A stretch of DNA of 64,000 bases, from the NCBI RefSeq assembly GCF_040833985.1, contig NZ_CP162139.1, positions 682,001 to 746,000 of the forward strand. The letters run 5' to 3'. The first letter of the stretch is position 1; each line of letters begins with the position of its first letter. The stretch comes from Leptospira sp. WS4.C2 (lineage in GTDB: Bacteria > Spirochaetota > Leptospiria > Leptospirales > Leptospiraceae). The notes beneath the pieces are model-generated. The model was not told the origin of the DNA. It searched no databases and saw only the letters and a list, made by a program, of their open reading frames with translations. A program made the translations under genes and the position numbers. Shown one piece after another: positions 33,938 through 43,000 of the stretch.

Positions 33938-36136
33938 TCAACCTACCGTCTTCTTTTTGGTTTCCCCAAGAGGGAGTAACAAAAAAATTCCAGAAAGGAA
34001 ATAAAGTAAAGATCCAAGCCAAATGAGTTTTACGAGTGGGTTCACCCAAACTTCCAGGTTTGCAACAATCTGTTTTGGAAAATTGAGAAAGAACTTAAGT
34101 TTGTCCATTTCACTTCCTGGTGTGAAGTAATATTGCATAAACATCAAAGGTAGGTCTGGGTTTTCTGATTTCAGATCAGAAGTTTCAATGGCACCAAGTT
34201 GGATGTAAAAATCTTCTTTTGCCATAGAGAGGATAGCAGGTTCACTGGTCGGAATGTGAGTTTCGAAATCTCCTGTTAGGTGAGAAATCTGTGGGTAAAA
34301 CCTACGTTCAGTAACCAAATCGGAAAGTTTGTCTGTCCCTCGATAGATGGTATAAGTTCCTTCTTGAGAAACAATCACATTTTGGATATTAGGTTCCCCA
34401 CCAAGTCCTGAGATCAGGACTGGTTTTAATTTGAGAGTGGAGGCTTCGATTTGGTAACCACCAATCATCGCTTTGTCGATGGACTGATAGACTATTTCTT
34501 CAGAAGTGGGCGGTTGGAGTTCATAAAAAAATCGGACAGAGGTATTGATTTTAAAAGCATTTCCCGCATAACCAATAAAGATAAGGACAAGCGAAAAATG
34601 GACTAAATACCCACCATACCGGCGTTTGTTTTTGAGTAACATCCGGTATCCGGCCACAAAAAAGTTCTCGTTTTTAAACTCTTCTCGTCGAGCTCTGATC
34701 CCTCTGTAGTATTCTTGGATGATTCCAGATATGGTAAAAATACCGATGGTAACCGTAAGAACCGAATACACTTCGGCAAGTACGTCCCCATACTTACTGT
34801 CTGGTTTAGTAAAGTTTTGGGAATAGAAAAGGATGTACAAACCGCCACCAATGATCCCCGCAATAAAAGGTTTCAGAAGAGTGGAAAAAAAGACAGCTCC
34901 TGCTCCCTTTCTCCAAGCTAAAAGTGGTGCCGATCCCATAAGAAGTAAAAGAAAAATTCCTGCAGGGACTCCCCAGGAGTTAAACCAAGGAGCCTTAAAT
35001 TCTTTTCCATACAATAGGGGGGAAAAGACACCTAACAGAATTGCTGCGGTCGAAAGTACAAGTAAGAAGTTATTTAAAAGAAAACTTCCTTCTTTGGAAG
35101 TGATGGCTTCCAAGTTTCTCTCTGGGGTCAGATTTTTTCTTCTATAAATTACAAAACCTGTAAAGAATAGAAAACTACCAATGATATAGATGATAAAAGG
35201 AGTTCCAATCGTAGACTTAGAAAAACTATGTGGGCCCTCGAGAACCCCGGAACGAGTGATCCAGGTTCCAAGCAAACTAAAATGAAAAGCAAGGATCACA
35301 AGTAACATATTCCAAAACTTCAACATCCCACGGCGTTCTTGGATCACAACCGAATGGACAAAGGCACTGGTAAGAAGCCATGGCATAAGCGATGCATTCT
35401 CTACCGGATCCCATGCCCAATACCCACCCCAACCTAACTCTTCATAGGCCCACTTCGACCCAAGTAAAATTCCTGTTCCGAGAAAGAACCAAGAAAACAA
35501 AGTCCATTTGCGGATAAACTTCATCCAATCTTCAGAGAGTTGTCCTGACACAAGGGCTGACATGGCAATGGCAAAAGGGATCGAGATACTTACATAACCA
35601 ATATAAAGGATGGGTGGATGGATGATCATCGCCCAATGTTGGAGGAGGGGATTGAGGCCCCGGCCTGCAGCCGCTTCCGGAACAAATTCACGGAACGGTT
35701 GGGCATCTCCGTAAAAAACCGCGAGGAAAGAAAAAAATCCAGATAAAACTGCAAGGATGAGGTTCATCATTGGGATTCTATCTTCAATGGACTTACGAGT
35801 TTGCCATAACACGATGAATGTGAATATGTTTAGAATCAAATTCCAAAACAACAAACTCCCCGAAGAACCTGACCATATCGATGTCATTTTATAGAACAAA
35901 GGTAGGTGTTCACTGGAGTGCATCACCACATAATAGTTGCTATAGTCTGACCTGGTGAGTTGTGTTAATAAAACTGTAAATGTTAATACAATGACAAATG
36001 GATTTGTCATTAGAGCAAGACGGCCAAGTTCAATGGCTTTTCTATCTTGTTTATAAATTCCGTAGATGGTTTGTAATGCGGAAAAAACTAAAATGGCGAG
36101 AGAGGCTGTAAGAAGGATGGTTCCTAAATTATTCAT
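33938..36136 (-). CDS. ccmF: Cytochrome c haem lyase CcmF
   Basis: 732 residues with about 14 membrane helices. The WWD haem-handling region is clear: KWAYEELGWGGYWAWDPVEN with ASLMPWL after it, near residues 225-252. LLQHWAMIIHPPILYIGYV and FHFSLLGTWITRSGVLEGPH with SFSKS are other family blocks containing the conserved His. CcmF takes haem from CcmE and joins it to the apocytochrome at the outer face of the inner membrane. It overlaps ccmE by ATGA and is followed by ccmH. Confidence 0.95.
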   Translation of the reverse strand: MNNLGTILLTASLAILVFSALQTIYGIYKQDRKAIELGRLALMTNPFVIVLTFTVLLTQLTRSDYSNYYVVMHSSEHLPLFYKMTSIWSGSSGSLLFWNLILNIFTFIVLWQTRKSIEDRIPMMNLILAVLSGFFSFLAVFYGDAQPFREFVPEAAAGRGLNPLLQHWAMIIHPPILYIGYVSISIPFAIAMSALVSGQLSEDWMKFIRKWTLFSWFFLGTGILLGSKWAYEELGWGGYWAWDPVENASLMPWLLTSAFVHSVVIQERRGMLKFWNMLLVILAFHFSLLGTWITRSGVLEGPHSFSKSTIGTPFIIYIIGSFLFFTGFVIYRRKNLTPERNLEAITSKEGSFLLNNFLLVLSTAAILLGVFSPLLYGKEFKAPWFNSWGVPAGIFLLLLMGSAPLLAWRKGAGAVFFSTLLKPFIAGIIGGGLYILFYSQNFTKPDSKYGDVLAEVYSVLTVTIGIFTISGIIQEYYRGIRARREEFKNENFFVAGYRMLLKNKRRYGGYLVHFSLVLIFIGYAGNAFKINTSVRFFYELQPPTSEEIVYQSIDKAMIGGYQIEASTLKLKPVLISGLGGEPNIQNVIVSQEGTYTIYRGTDKLSDLVTERRFYPQISHLTGDFETHIPTSEPAILSMAKEDFYIQLGAIETSDLKSENPDLPLMFMQYYFTPGSEMDKLKFFLNFPKQIVANLEVWVNPLVKLIWLGSLLYFLSGIFLLLPLGETKKKTVG

Positions 36137-36525
36137 TTTTCCTCAGCGTATCCCGCTTCATATTTAGAGGCACATTTTGCTTCAACGTGTGAAGCCACTA
36201 AAACCCCGCGATCCAACTTTCCGTCCACTCGAGCTCTTGCTCCTTCTTTGAAGGCATCTGGCAAAAGAGTGGCTCCTGTAAAAAACACGGGGATGATTTG
36301 ATCATTCAGTTCCAAATCGAATTTGGCTTTTTTTCCTTCCCGGACTAGGCTTCCCACCCGCACAAACCCTCGCACACGAAGATTTTGGTCAGAGTATTTG
36401 GTTTGGTTTGCTGCCAGTTCTGAGGCATCCAAAAGGAGGTAAGAGGTTTCCTGCGAGGAAAAATAAGCGATCCCGCCGAGTGAAAGTCCAATGAGAAACA
36501 AAAGAGTTAAAAACTTACGATTCAT
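36133..36525 (-). CDS. ccmE: CcmE haem chaperone, CxxxY variant
   Basis: 130 residues: an N-terminal membrane anchor (residues ~5-23) and an OB-fold barrel (LRVRGFVRVGSLV, DQIIPVFFTGATLLPD, ARVDGKLDRGVLVAS). In E. coli the haem-binding His lies in AKHDENY; here the matching segment is AKCASKY, so Cys118 with Tyr122 replaces His-x3-Tyr. This Cys-x3-Tyr form is known from some Desulfovibrio and archaeal CcmE proteins. First gene of the minus-strand ccmE-ccmF-ccmH set; ccmABC are not in the window. Confidence 0.88.
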   Translation of the reverse strand: MNRKFLTLLFLIGLSLGGIAYFSSQETSYLLLDASELAANQTKYSDQNLRVRGFVRVGSLVREGKKAKFDLELNDQIIPVFFTGATLLPDAFKEGARARVDGKLDRGVLVASHVEAKCASKYEAGYAEEK

Positions 36526-36625
36526 AATCCATACTTTAGACGGATTCCCGCCTTTCCTCTAGCCTCCCTGATTGCAAGTTTCGGTCAAACAAAAAGGTCT
36601 TAAAAAAAGGGCGGTTTTAGAAGCC

Positions 36626-37402
36626 TTACAGGTAGGATTTGGCCCGATACACAAAATATCCCACCCATTCTTTGATGGCGAGAGTGGTTTGTTCCAAAAA
36701 ACCGGCAGAGGGAATGTAGAGTTCAAAGGCCCCCGCTTGCAGATTCGTGGCACGATAGTCTGTGGGATAGGAAACAAACTGAATGTTTTGTTTTTCAAAA
36801 CATCCGGCAGCACGTTTCATATGGAAGGCAGATGTGATAAGAACTGCTGACTCTATTTTTTTCTCGAGTAACAACTTCTTTGTTTCCACTGCATTTTCAT
36901 AAGTGTTTCGAGACTGGTTTTCCCAAATTAAGTCTTTTTCAGGAACACCGAGTCCTAAAAATATTTCTTTTGCTAATTCTGCTTCCTTATAAGCATCCGC
37001 AAATAAAAGTCCCGATCCACCAGTAAAAAGAATCTTTTTTACCTTTCCTGCCTTATAAAGTCTGATGGCATCTGTCAGTCGGTCTGCGGAGTCTGAAAGT
37101 TCTGGCCTCCCAGGATGTAAGGAAATCGTTTGAATCATTCCACCTAAAACAATCGCTACGTCGGACTTGGGAACATCCTTAATAGCTACAGGTGGATAGT
37201 CTTTTTCCAAAGATTGGAGTAGGAAATTGGCAACATAGGAGTTAGATGCTAAATATAAAAACAAAATGATTTGGAAGAGATGAAACTTCCCTTGTCCTAA
37301 TTTGGTTTTTAGGATGAGTAAGAAGGCGAAAAGGAAAAAAACTGGAAGTGGGTAGAGTAGAACGGTGCCGAATTTGGAAAGTGTAAAGAAGATAGAATCC
37401 AT
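36626..37402 (-). CDS. ElyC/SanA/YdcF-family (DUF218) membrane protein
   Basis: 258 residues. Two N-terminal hydrophobic segments (~1-55) are followed by a DUF218 domain: VAIVLGGMIQ, SADRLTDAIRLYKAGKVKKI, FTGGSG, ENQSRNTYENAVETKKLL, VLITSAFHMKRA. E. coli ElyC of this family protects peptidoglycan synthesis and envelope integrity. End-on to the ccm operon with about 100 bases between. Confidence 0.85.
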   Translation of the reverse strand: MDSIFFTLSKFGTVLLYPLPVFFLFAFLLILKTKLGQGKFHLFQIILFLYLASNSYVANFLLQSLEKDYPPVAIKDVPKSDVAIVLGGMIQTISLHPGRPELSDSADRLTDAIRLYKAGKVKKILFTGGSGLLFADAYKEAELAKEIFLGLGVPEKDLIWENQSRNTYENAVETKKLLLEKKIESAVLITSAFHMKRAAGCFEKQNIQFVSYPTDYRATNLQAGAFELYIPSAGFLEQTTLAIKEWVGYFVYRAKSYL

Positions 37403-37432
37403 TACTAGTAGGATTCAGAAAGTAAAGGAATC

Positions 37433-37834
37433 TTACCAGCCTAAATCAGGGCCTAAGACACCAATCCCACTTCCCCAATACTGTGAGGGGTGCGGGTAAC
37501 GGACAGAAATTCCTAAGGGAGAACGTGAATATTTCCAATCGCGTGCAATTTGTTTCCGCTGTTGGATTTGTTCTTCAGGAATAGAACTTTCGATTTTGTT
37601 TAAATACACTTTTGTCACTTCTACCCATTCTTTGATTGCAGAAGGATTTTGTTTTTTTAAATCTTGGATAAGAATTCTTAGTTCGAACTCCGCATCTTCT
37701 CGGAGGTCACGAGCAATTTCAGAAACTTCCGCATTGGCACCAAAGACAGTTTCACTTCCCTCTGTTCGATCTACCGTATCTCTCCATTTAGCATAGGCAA
37801 TCATCAAATCTTTTGTTTCTCTGTGCCTTAACAT
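37433..37834 (-). CDS. Unknown small protein
   Basis: 133 residues, no signal peptide or membrane helix. The first ~90 residues are helical and charged (SEIARDLREDAEFELRIL); the tail is rich in Pro, Gly and aromatic residues (RYPHPSQYWGSGIGVLGPDL), suggesting a flexible or interacting end. No family recognised. It lies just upstream of the ElyC-like gene on the same strand, 30 bases apart, so cotranscription is likely. Confidence 0.6.
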   Translation of the reverse strand: MLRHRETKDLMIAYAKWRDTVDRTEGSETVFGANAEVSEIARDLREDAEFELRILIQDLKKQNPSAIKEWVEVTKVYLNKIESSIPEEQIQQRKQIARDWKYSRSPLGISVRYPHPSQYWGSGIGVLGPDLGW

Positions 37835-37916
37835 AGTAAAAGAACGATCATTCTGGTTTTCGAAAAAGGCAATCGAAAATTCCTAACAGACGAAGTTTGT
37901 TTTTCGTCTAATTCTC

Positions 37917-38948
37917 GTGAAGTCCCTATCTTTTATCTCCTTAATTCTTTTTTTTGTTTTTTCCTGTTTTGCAGATGCAAGTGTTCGAGATTCCCACCAT
38001 ACAGGAAACGGATTCAAAAATCCAAATCCTAACTTTGAAACCAAAGGTTTATGGAATGTCATCTTTTGGCAATTCCAACGTTTCCAACTTCCCTATAGTT
38101 TGGATTCGAAAGATTATCCTCCCTTTCCTGTCTTACCTAATGATGGTAACCAATTACAAACTAACAAATCGAAACTTTCTGTCACTTGGGTGGGACATGC
38201 CACAACTCTCATTCAAATTGATGGAGTGAATATCTTAACAGATCCCATTTGGAGCGAAAGGTGTTCGCCGGTGAGTTTTATTGGTCCCAAACGTTACACT
38301 CCCCCGGGAATTAAAATCGACGATCTACCTCGAATCGACATTGTGATTCTATCCCACAATCATTACGACCACACCGATCTACCCACTTTGAAACAATTAG
38401 AAGAAAAGTTCCATCCGCTTGTATTCACTGGAATTGGAAACAAGAAACTATTGTTAGCTGAAGGTTTGAAAAATGTGAAGGAAATGGATTGGTGGGAAGA
38501 AACAAAAACAAAAGATCTAACCATCACTTTTACCCCTACCCAACACTTTAGTGGGCGTGGACTACTGGATCGAGATGAAACTCTTTGGGGAAGTTATCTG
38601 ATCTCAGGTGAAAAGGAAAAGGTCTACTTTGCAGGGGACACAGGTTATTATACCCATTTTCGCGAAATAGCAGACCGATTTGGGTCGATAGACGTTGCTA
38701 TTTTACCTGTGGGAGCGACAGAGCCCCGCTGGATGATGGAACCAGTTCACGTAGATCCGAAACAAGCTGTCCAAGCCTTTGTGGATCTGAAGGCTAAATA
38801 TTTGGTTCCCATGCACTATATGACCTTTGTTCTCTCGGATGAACCCTTAGATTCTCCTGTGCCCCGCACTAAAGAGGAGATGAATCGAGCAGGAATCTCC
38901 GAAGGAAAATTCGTTCCTTTAAAAATTGGCGAATCTCGCTTTTTTTAG
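37917..38948 (+). CDS. Metallo-beta-lactamase-fold hydrolase (NAPE-PLD/UlaG-like)
   Basis: 343 residues from a GTG start. A signal sequence ends FFVFSCFAD, with a possible lipobox Cys near residue 17. The hydrolase signature VILSHNHYDHTDLPTL is followed by TQHFSGRG, YFAGDTGYY and VPMHYMTF, giving a full two-metal site. WVGHATTLIQIDGVNILTDP at the N terminus is typical of the NAPE-PLD branch, which cleaves N-acyl-ethanolamine phospholipids. An envelope phosphodiesterase acting on lipid is likely, but the substrate is unproven. Confidence 0.8.
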   Translation: MKSLSFISLILFFVFSCFADASVRDSHHTGNGFKNPNPNFETKGLWNVIFWQFQRFQLPYSLDSKDYPPFPVLPNDGNQLQTNKSKLSVTWVGHATTLIQIDGVNILTDPIWSERCSPVSFIGPKRYTPPGIKIDDLPRIDIVILSHNHYDHTDLPTLKQLEEKFHPLVFTGIGNKKLLLAEGLKNVKEMDWWEETKTKDLTITFTPTQHFSGRGLLDRDETLWGSYLISGEKEKVYFAGDTGYYTHFREIADRFGSIDVAILPVGATEPRWMMEPVHVDPKQAVQAFVDLKAKYLVPMHYMTFVLSDEPLDSPVPRTKEEMNRAGISEGKFVPLKIGESRFF

Positions 38949-38993
38949 TTCCACGAGGTTTCGATTTCAGGTAAGCTGTCCTAAAAAAATAGG

Positions 38994-40472
38994 ATGGTGA
39001 GCATGTTGAAGAAGCTTCTCACAACGATAGTATTCCTGGTTTGTTTGTCTGTGACAACAGCCGGTTTATTTGCGGAAGACCCGACTCCGGTTCCAACGCA
39101 GTCAACCACTCAGGAAGAAACAGGACATTCGTCTCACGGCGAATCAGTACATCAGGAATTACCATATTGGTCAGTATTACCTTTTGTTGCCATTTTACTC
39201 TCCATTGCAATCTTACCGGTTGCTTCTCACAAAACTTCTCATTGGTGGGAAGACAATAATAACAAATTGATTCTTGCTGTGGGACTTGGAGCCATTTCTT
39301 TTGTGCTTCTTCTCGTTTATGGTTACAGCCATAATATTGTTCACACAGTATTCTTCGATTATATCCCTTTTATCATTTTACTCGGATCTTTGTTTTATAT
39401 TTCCGGTGGAATTGTCATCAAGGGAGACATCCATGCAACTCCGCTCAATAACACATTGTATTTGTTAATTGGGGCCGGCCTTGCTTCCTTTATTGGAACC
39501 ACAGGGGCATCGATGTTACTCATTCGTCCTTTGTTAAAAACAAATAGCGAAAGAAAACATGTAGTCCATACAGTTGTATTCTTTATCTTCCTTGTTTCGA
39601 ACATTGGTGGTTCCTTAACACCACTTGGCGATCCTCCACTATTCTTAGGATATTTAAAAGGAGTTCCTTTCACTTGGACATTCAAACTATTACCTGAGAT
39701 GTTAGTGGCAGTTGTGATTCTACTTACTGTTTATTTTGTTTGGGACACTCTCGCTTACAAAAAAGAAACAATAAAGGATCTCAAAAAAGACGACAAACTT
39801 GCCACTCCATTCTCTATCGGTGGGCAGGTGAACTTCATTTGGTTACTCGGTGTGATTTTGGCAGTTGCTTTTTTAAACAGTAACTATATCCCAGAAATCA
39901 ACAATACTCCTACTCTTGGATTTATTCGTGAAGGTGTATTACTTCTTCTCATTGGACTTTCTAAATTTACATCCAAAGAAGCAGATCGTAAGTTCAATAA
40001 CTTCACACTACATCCAATACAAGAAGTAGCTTACCTTTTCATTGGAATTTTTATTACGATGATTCCGGCTCTAGTGTTACTCGAAGCACATGGTAAGGAA
40101 CTTGGAATCACACAAAACTGGCAGTTTTTCTGGGCAACGGGAGCTTTCTCTTCTGTCTTAGATAATGCGCCAACTTATCTCACCTTTGGTTCGTTAGCTT
40201 CTGGACTTCTCACTCCGGCAGGGGCGGCAAGCCCTCTCACTCTCGGTCAGTTCATTGGAAATGTCCAAGCAGAAGAAATCCTAAAAGCCATTTCCGTGGG
40301 AGCCGTTTTCATGGGTGCGAATACCTATATCGGTAACGCTCCTAACTTTATGGTAAAATCGGTTGCCGAAGAAAACAAAGTAAAGATGCCATCCTTTGGT
40401 GGATACTTAGCATATTCTATGGGAATTTTAGTTCCTGTATTTATTCTAATTACCTTCGTATTCTTCGTCTAA
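38994..40472 (+). CDS. NhaD-like sodium:proton antiporter
   Basis: 492 residues with about 12 membrane helices and an N-terminal signal-like segment. GTTGASMLLIRPLLKTNSER, SNIGGSLTPLGDPPLFLGYL and ATGAFSSVLDNAPTYLTF are the repeated half-site motifs of the NhaD/citrate-transporter fold. A His/Ser-rich loop (THSSHGESVH region) follows the leader. Start may be the GTG at 38994 or the ATG at 39003. A perfect inverted repeat lies just after its stop. Confidence 0.85.
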   Translation: MVSMLKKLLTTIVFLVCLSVTTAGLFAEDPTPVPTQSTTQEETGHSSHGESVHQELPYWSVLPFVAILLSIAILPVASHKTSHWWEDNNNKLILAVGLGAISFVLLLVYGYSHNIVHTVFFDYIPFIILLGSLFYISGGIVIKGDIHATPLNNTLYLLIGAGLASFIGTTGASMLLIRPLLKTNSERKHVVHTVVFFIFLVSNIGGSLTPLGDPPLFLGYLKGVPFTWTFKLLPEMLVAVVILLTVYFVWDTLAYKKETIKDLKKDDKLATPFSIGGQVNFIWLLGVILAVAFLNSNYIPEINNTPTLGFIREGVLLLLIGLSKFTSKEADRKFNNFTLHPIQEVAYLFIGIFITMIPALVLLEAHGKELGITQNWQFFWATGAFSSVLDNAPTYLTFGSLASGLLTPAGAASPLTLGQFIGNVQAEEILKAISVGAVFMGANTYIGNAPNFMVKSVAEENKVKMPSFGGYLAYSMGILVPVFILITFVFFV

Positions 40473-40476
40473 ACTT

Positions 40477-42024
40477 TTGGACAAACCGGGGAATCTTCCC
40501 CGGTTTCAAATTACTTTGAACTTATCTACACTCCAATCATTATCCAAATCTGGTTCTTTTTCTCATTTAACTAATGTTCGACTTTCTATCGAAGAGGAAC
40601 GAATTCAATTAGAATCCATTTTAAAATCTTCCAAAGAAAAACTGATTTATGGAATTCATACTGGATTTGGACCTCATGCCTTCCTCTCCAATGGAGATGT
40701 CGAAAAAATTCAAAAATCTCTAATCTATCATCTAACAGTGGAGCCTGTGTTTTCTACGGAAGGAGTTCCCCATTCGAATTTGAGTCATAAAGAAGCCAGG
40801 GCGGTGCTTGCTGCAAGGATTCATTGTTTGTCACTTGGTGGATCGGGAATCCGTTTTGAAACATTAGAACTTCTTAATGTACTTTTAGAACTGGATTGTA
40901 TCCCTGTTTTACCAGAAAGAGGTTCTCTTTCTGCTTCCGGCGATTTAATTCCTTTAAGTTATATTCCTTTAGCACTTCTTGGTGAGTCTGGATTTACGGG
41001 TCTTGGAAAGGATTTAGGTCCAAATCAGTGGAATGGAGGCATCTCGCAAATTCCGGGTCTCCCATGGACACCCCAGGCAAAAGAAGCCATCTCCCTCACG
41101 AACGGGACCAGTTTTACTACGGCTCTTCTTGGCCTCCAAGTCCTTGAATTTCGAAATCTTCTATCTTATTCATTAGAACTTTTAAAATACCTATTTAGTT
41201 TTCATTCTGTTTTCTCTGATGCCTTCCATCCGGCCTACCACAACCATAAACAATTTTTTGGTCCCAAAGAAATTGTTCGTATTCTTTATCCTATCGTTTC
41301 CCAAAACTCCAAAGAGAAACAAGAAGGAACACGAATTCAGGATATTTATTCCATTCGCTGCATTCCCCAAATCCTTGGTTCTATTTTAGATGAAATCATT
41401 TCTATCGGTCAGGTCGTAGAACAAGAGTTAAATTCACTTTCGGACAATCCGGTTTTAATCAAAACAGAAAATTCGGATGTTCGGTTTGCAGAAGGTGGTG
41501 GTTTTTATGCAGCTCAGGTTAGTTTTGCTGCGGATCGTTTGCAAAATGTAATGGCAGTTTGGTTTACTTGGGTTGACCGATTTTTGAATTATCTTTACGA
41601 ACCAAAAGAAAATGTTGAATTTCCATTGATGTTATCAGAAAAACCAGGAACTTACGCGGGCCTTTCTGGCTTGGGGCTTATGTCCACTCATCTAACAGCA
41701 GAAGTGCGAAGAGATAGTATGCCAGGTTCTGTACAATCCATACCTACAAACGGCAACAACCAGGACATTGTTCCTATGGGTGCTCTTTCTGTCTTACGAA
41801 ATCGGCGAACGGTTGTTGGTGGGTATAAATTGTTATCGATTTTGGCTTTCTCTATTTACCAATCATCGAGGTTTGCAAAAAGGAAACAACTGGTTCCGAA
41901 AATGGATTTATTTGAGGGGATCGAGACAATGGCAGAGGACAGAAGTCTGGATTTAGAAATCCAGACTTTAAATGAACGTTTGAGAAATTCTACTTCTTCT
42001 CTTGTAAAGATTCCAATCGATTGA
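40477..42024 (+). CDS. Aromatic amino acid/histidine ammonia-lyase family protein
   Basis: 515 residues. The MIO-forming tripeptide is in PERGSLSASGDLIPLSYIPL (Ala-Ser-Gly near residue 150). YGIHTGFGPHAF replaces the usual YGxNTGFG (Asn to His). NGTSFTTALL, IQDIYSIRCIPQILG, LNSLSDNPVLI and NGNNQDIVPMG are conserved. Histidine, tyrosine or phenylalanine could be the substrate; the selectivity region is not standard, and no urocanase or imidazolonepropionase gene is near. The TTG start at 40477 overlaps a strong hairpin, so the true start may be a later TTG such as 40516. The last 35 bases overlap the convergent DUF368 gene. Confidence 0.75.
   Translation: MDKPGNLPRFQITLNLSTLQSLSKSGSFSHLTNVRLSIEEERIQLESILKSSKEKLIYGIHTGFGPHAFLSNGDVEKIQKSLIYHLTVEPVFSTEGVPHSNLSHKEARAVLAARIHCLSLGGSGIRFETLELLNVLLELDCIPVLPERGSLSASGDLIPLSYIPLALLGESGFTGLGKDLGPNQWNGGISQIPGLPWTPQAKEAISLTNGTSFTTALLGLQVLEFRNLLSYSLELLKYLFSFHSVFSDAFHPAYHNHKQFFGPKEIVRILYPIVSQNSKEKQEGTRIQDIYSIRCIPQILGSILDEIISIGQVVEQELNSLSDNPVLIKTENSDVRFAEGGGFYAAQVSFAADRLQNVMAVWFTWVDRFLNYLYEPKENVEFPLMLSEKPGTYAGLSGLGLMSTHLTAEVRRDSMPGSVQSIPTNGNNQDIVPMGALSVLRNRRTVVGGYKLLSILAFSIYQSSRFAKRKQLVPKMDLFEGIETMAEDRSLDLEIQTLNERLRNSTSSLVKIPID
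40483..40506. promoter_or_regulatory. Perfect inverted repeat between nhaD-like stop and ammonia-lyase start
   Basis: AAACCGGGGAA (40483-40493) and TTCCCCGGTTT (40496-40506) form an 11-base stem with a two-base spacer. There is no T-run after it. It sits 11 bases past the antiporter stop and over the first codons of the next gene, so it could act as an RNA hairpin controlling its translation or as a weak terminator. Confidence 0.6.
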
Positions 42025-42973
42025 GACCAAAGCCAAGAACAAGTCCGAAAACAAGGGCACCTAACGGAATTTGTGTTTCTTCAAAATCCTTAGGTAACAC
42101 ATTTTCTGCAGTTGCAATTTGAATGTCTCGTTTTACTTCTCCTGATCTTCCTACAATCGCCTGACCATTCGCATAATCTTTGAACGGCCAAAGGATAAAA
42201 AAAGATCCGAGAATAAGACCTAGTAAAAAAGTCATTGTATGAGATTTGTATTTCAAAAATAACCATTTTACGAAATGAGTAAAAATAAGAAGTCCCAGTA
42301 GACATCCAATCCCAAAAGCTCCAAGGAATACAATGGAACTTGGTTCGAGGATGGTGGAAAGTTTTCCAATCACAATTTGGTATTCACCGAGCACAAGCAT
42401 GATGTAGGAACCAGAGATCCCTGGTAAAATCATTGCAGAAATTGCCACAGCTCCTGTGAGAAAAGCAATGAGTGGATTTTCAGAACCTGTGGTATCACCC
42501 ATAAAAAAACTAGGAACAATTGTGAGTAGGATTCCTGGAATTAAAAATAACCATACAAAGAAACTGTGTTTTTCAATCAGTTTGTAAGGAACTGCCAAAG
42601 AAGGGAAGATGAGTCCTATAAACAGAGCAAGGGTTGCTTGCGGATAGTTTTGGAGTAGAAACTGAATGAGTTTTGCTCCAGAGATAACTGATAACAAAAG
42701 ACCAATTCCAAGAAAAACAAGGAACCAAAAATCAATCCGTTTCATTTCTGCTGCAAAACGTTTTCTAACATCTTCTTTCCAAAAACCGATCAGTAAAGCT
42801 AACGAAGCTTTGATGGTATCTAAATTTAGAGATGTAATGGCCGTGATCAACCTGTCATAAAGTCCGAGGATGAGTGCGAAAGTCCCTCCGGAAACACCGG
42901 GGATGAGGTTTGCAATCCCGATGAGAAAACCATTGAGAAGGCAGAATAGAATTTCTTTTTTCGATAGAGGCAT
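41990..42973 (-). CDS. DUF368 membrane protein
   Basis: 327 residues, about eight membrane helices. GFLIGIANLIPGVSGGTFAL near residue 15 and MILPGISGSYIMLVLGEY near 190 are the repeated DUF368 signature. Members have been linked to undecaprenyl-phosphate recycling across the membrane in other bacteria. That fits the gene just upstream in the same direction (43001-44068), a polyprenyl-phosphate sugar transferase 27 bases away. Confidence 0.85.
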   Translation of the reverse strand: MPLSKKEILFCLLNGFLIGIANLIPGVSGGTFALILGLYDRLITAITSLNLDTIKASLALLIGFWKEDVRKRFAAEMKRIDFWFLVFLGIGLLLSVISGAKLIQFLLQNYPQATLALFIGLIFPSLAVPYKLIEKHSFFVWLFLIPGILLTIVPSFFMGDTTGSENPLIAFLTGAVAISAMILPGISGSYIMLVLGEYQIVIGKLSTILEPSSIVFLGAFGIGCLLGLLIFTHFVKWLFLKYKSHTMTFLLGLILGSFFILWPFKDYANGQAIVGRSGEVKRDIQIATAENVLPKDFEETQIPLGALVFGLVLGFGLNRLESLQEKK

Positions 42974-43000
42974 AAAGGAAAGGATGGGAGTGCGAAGACT

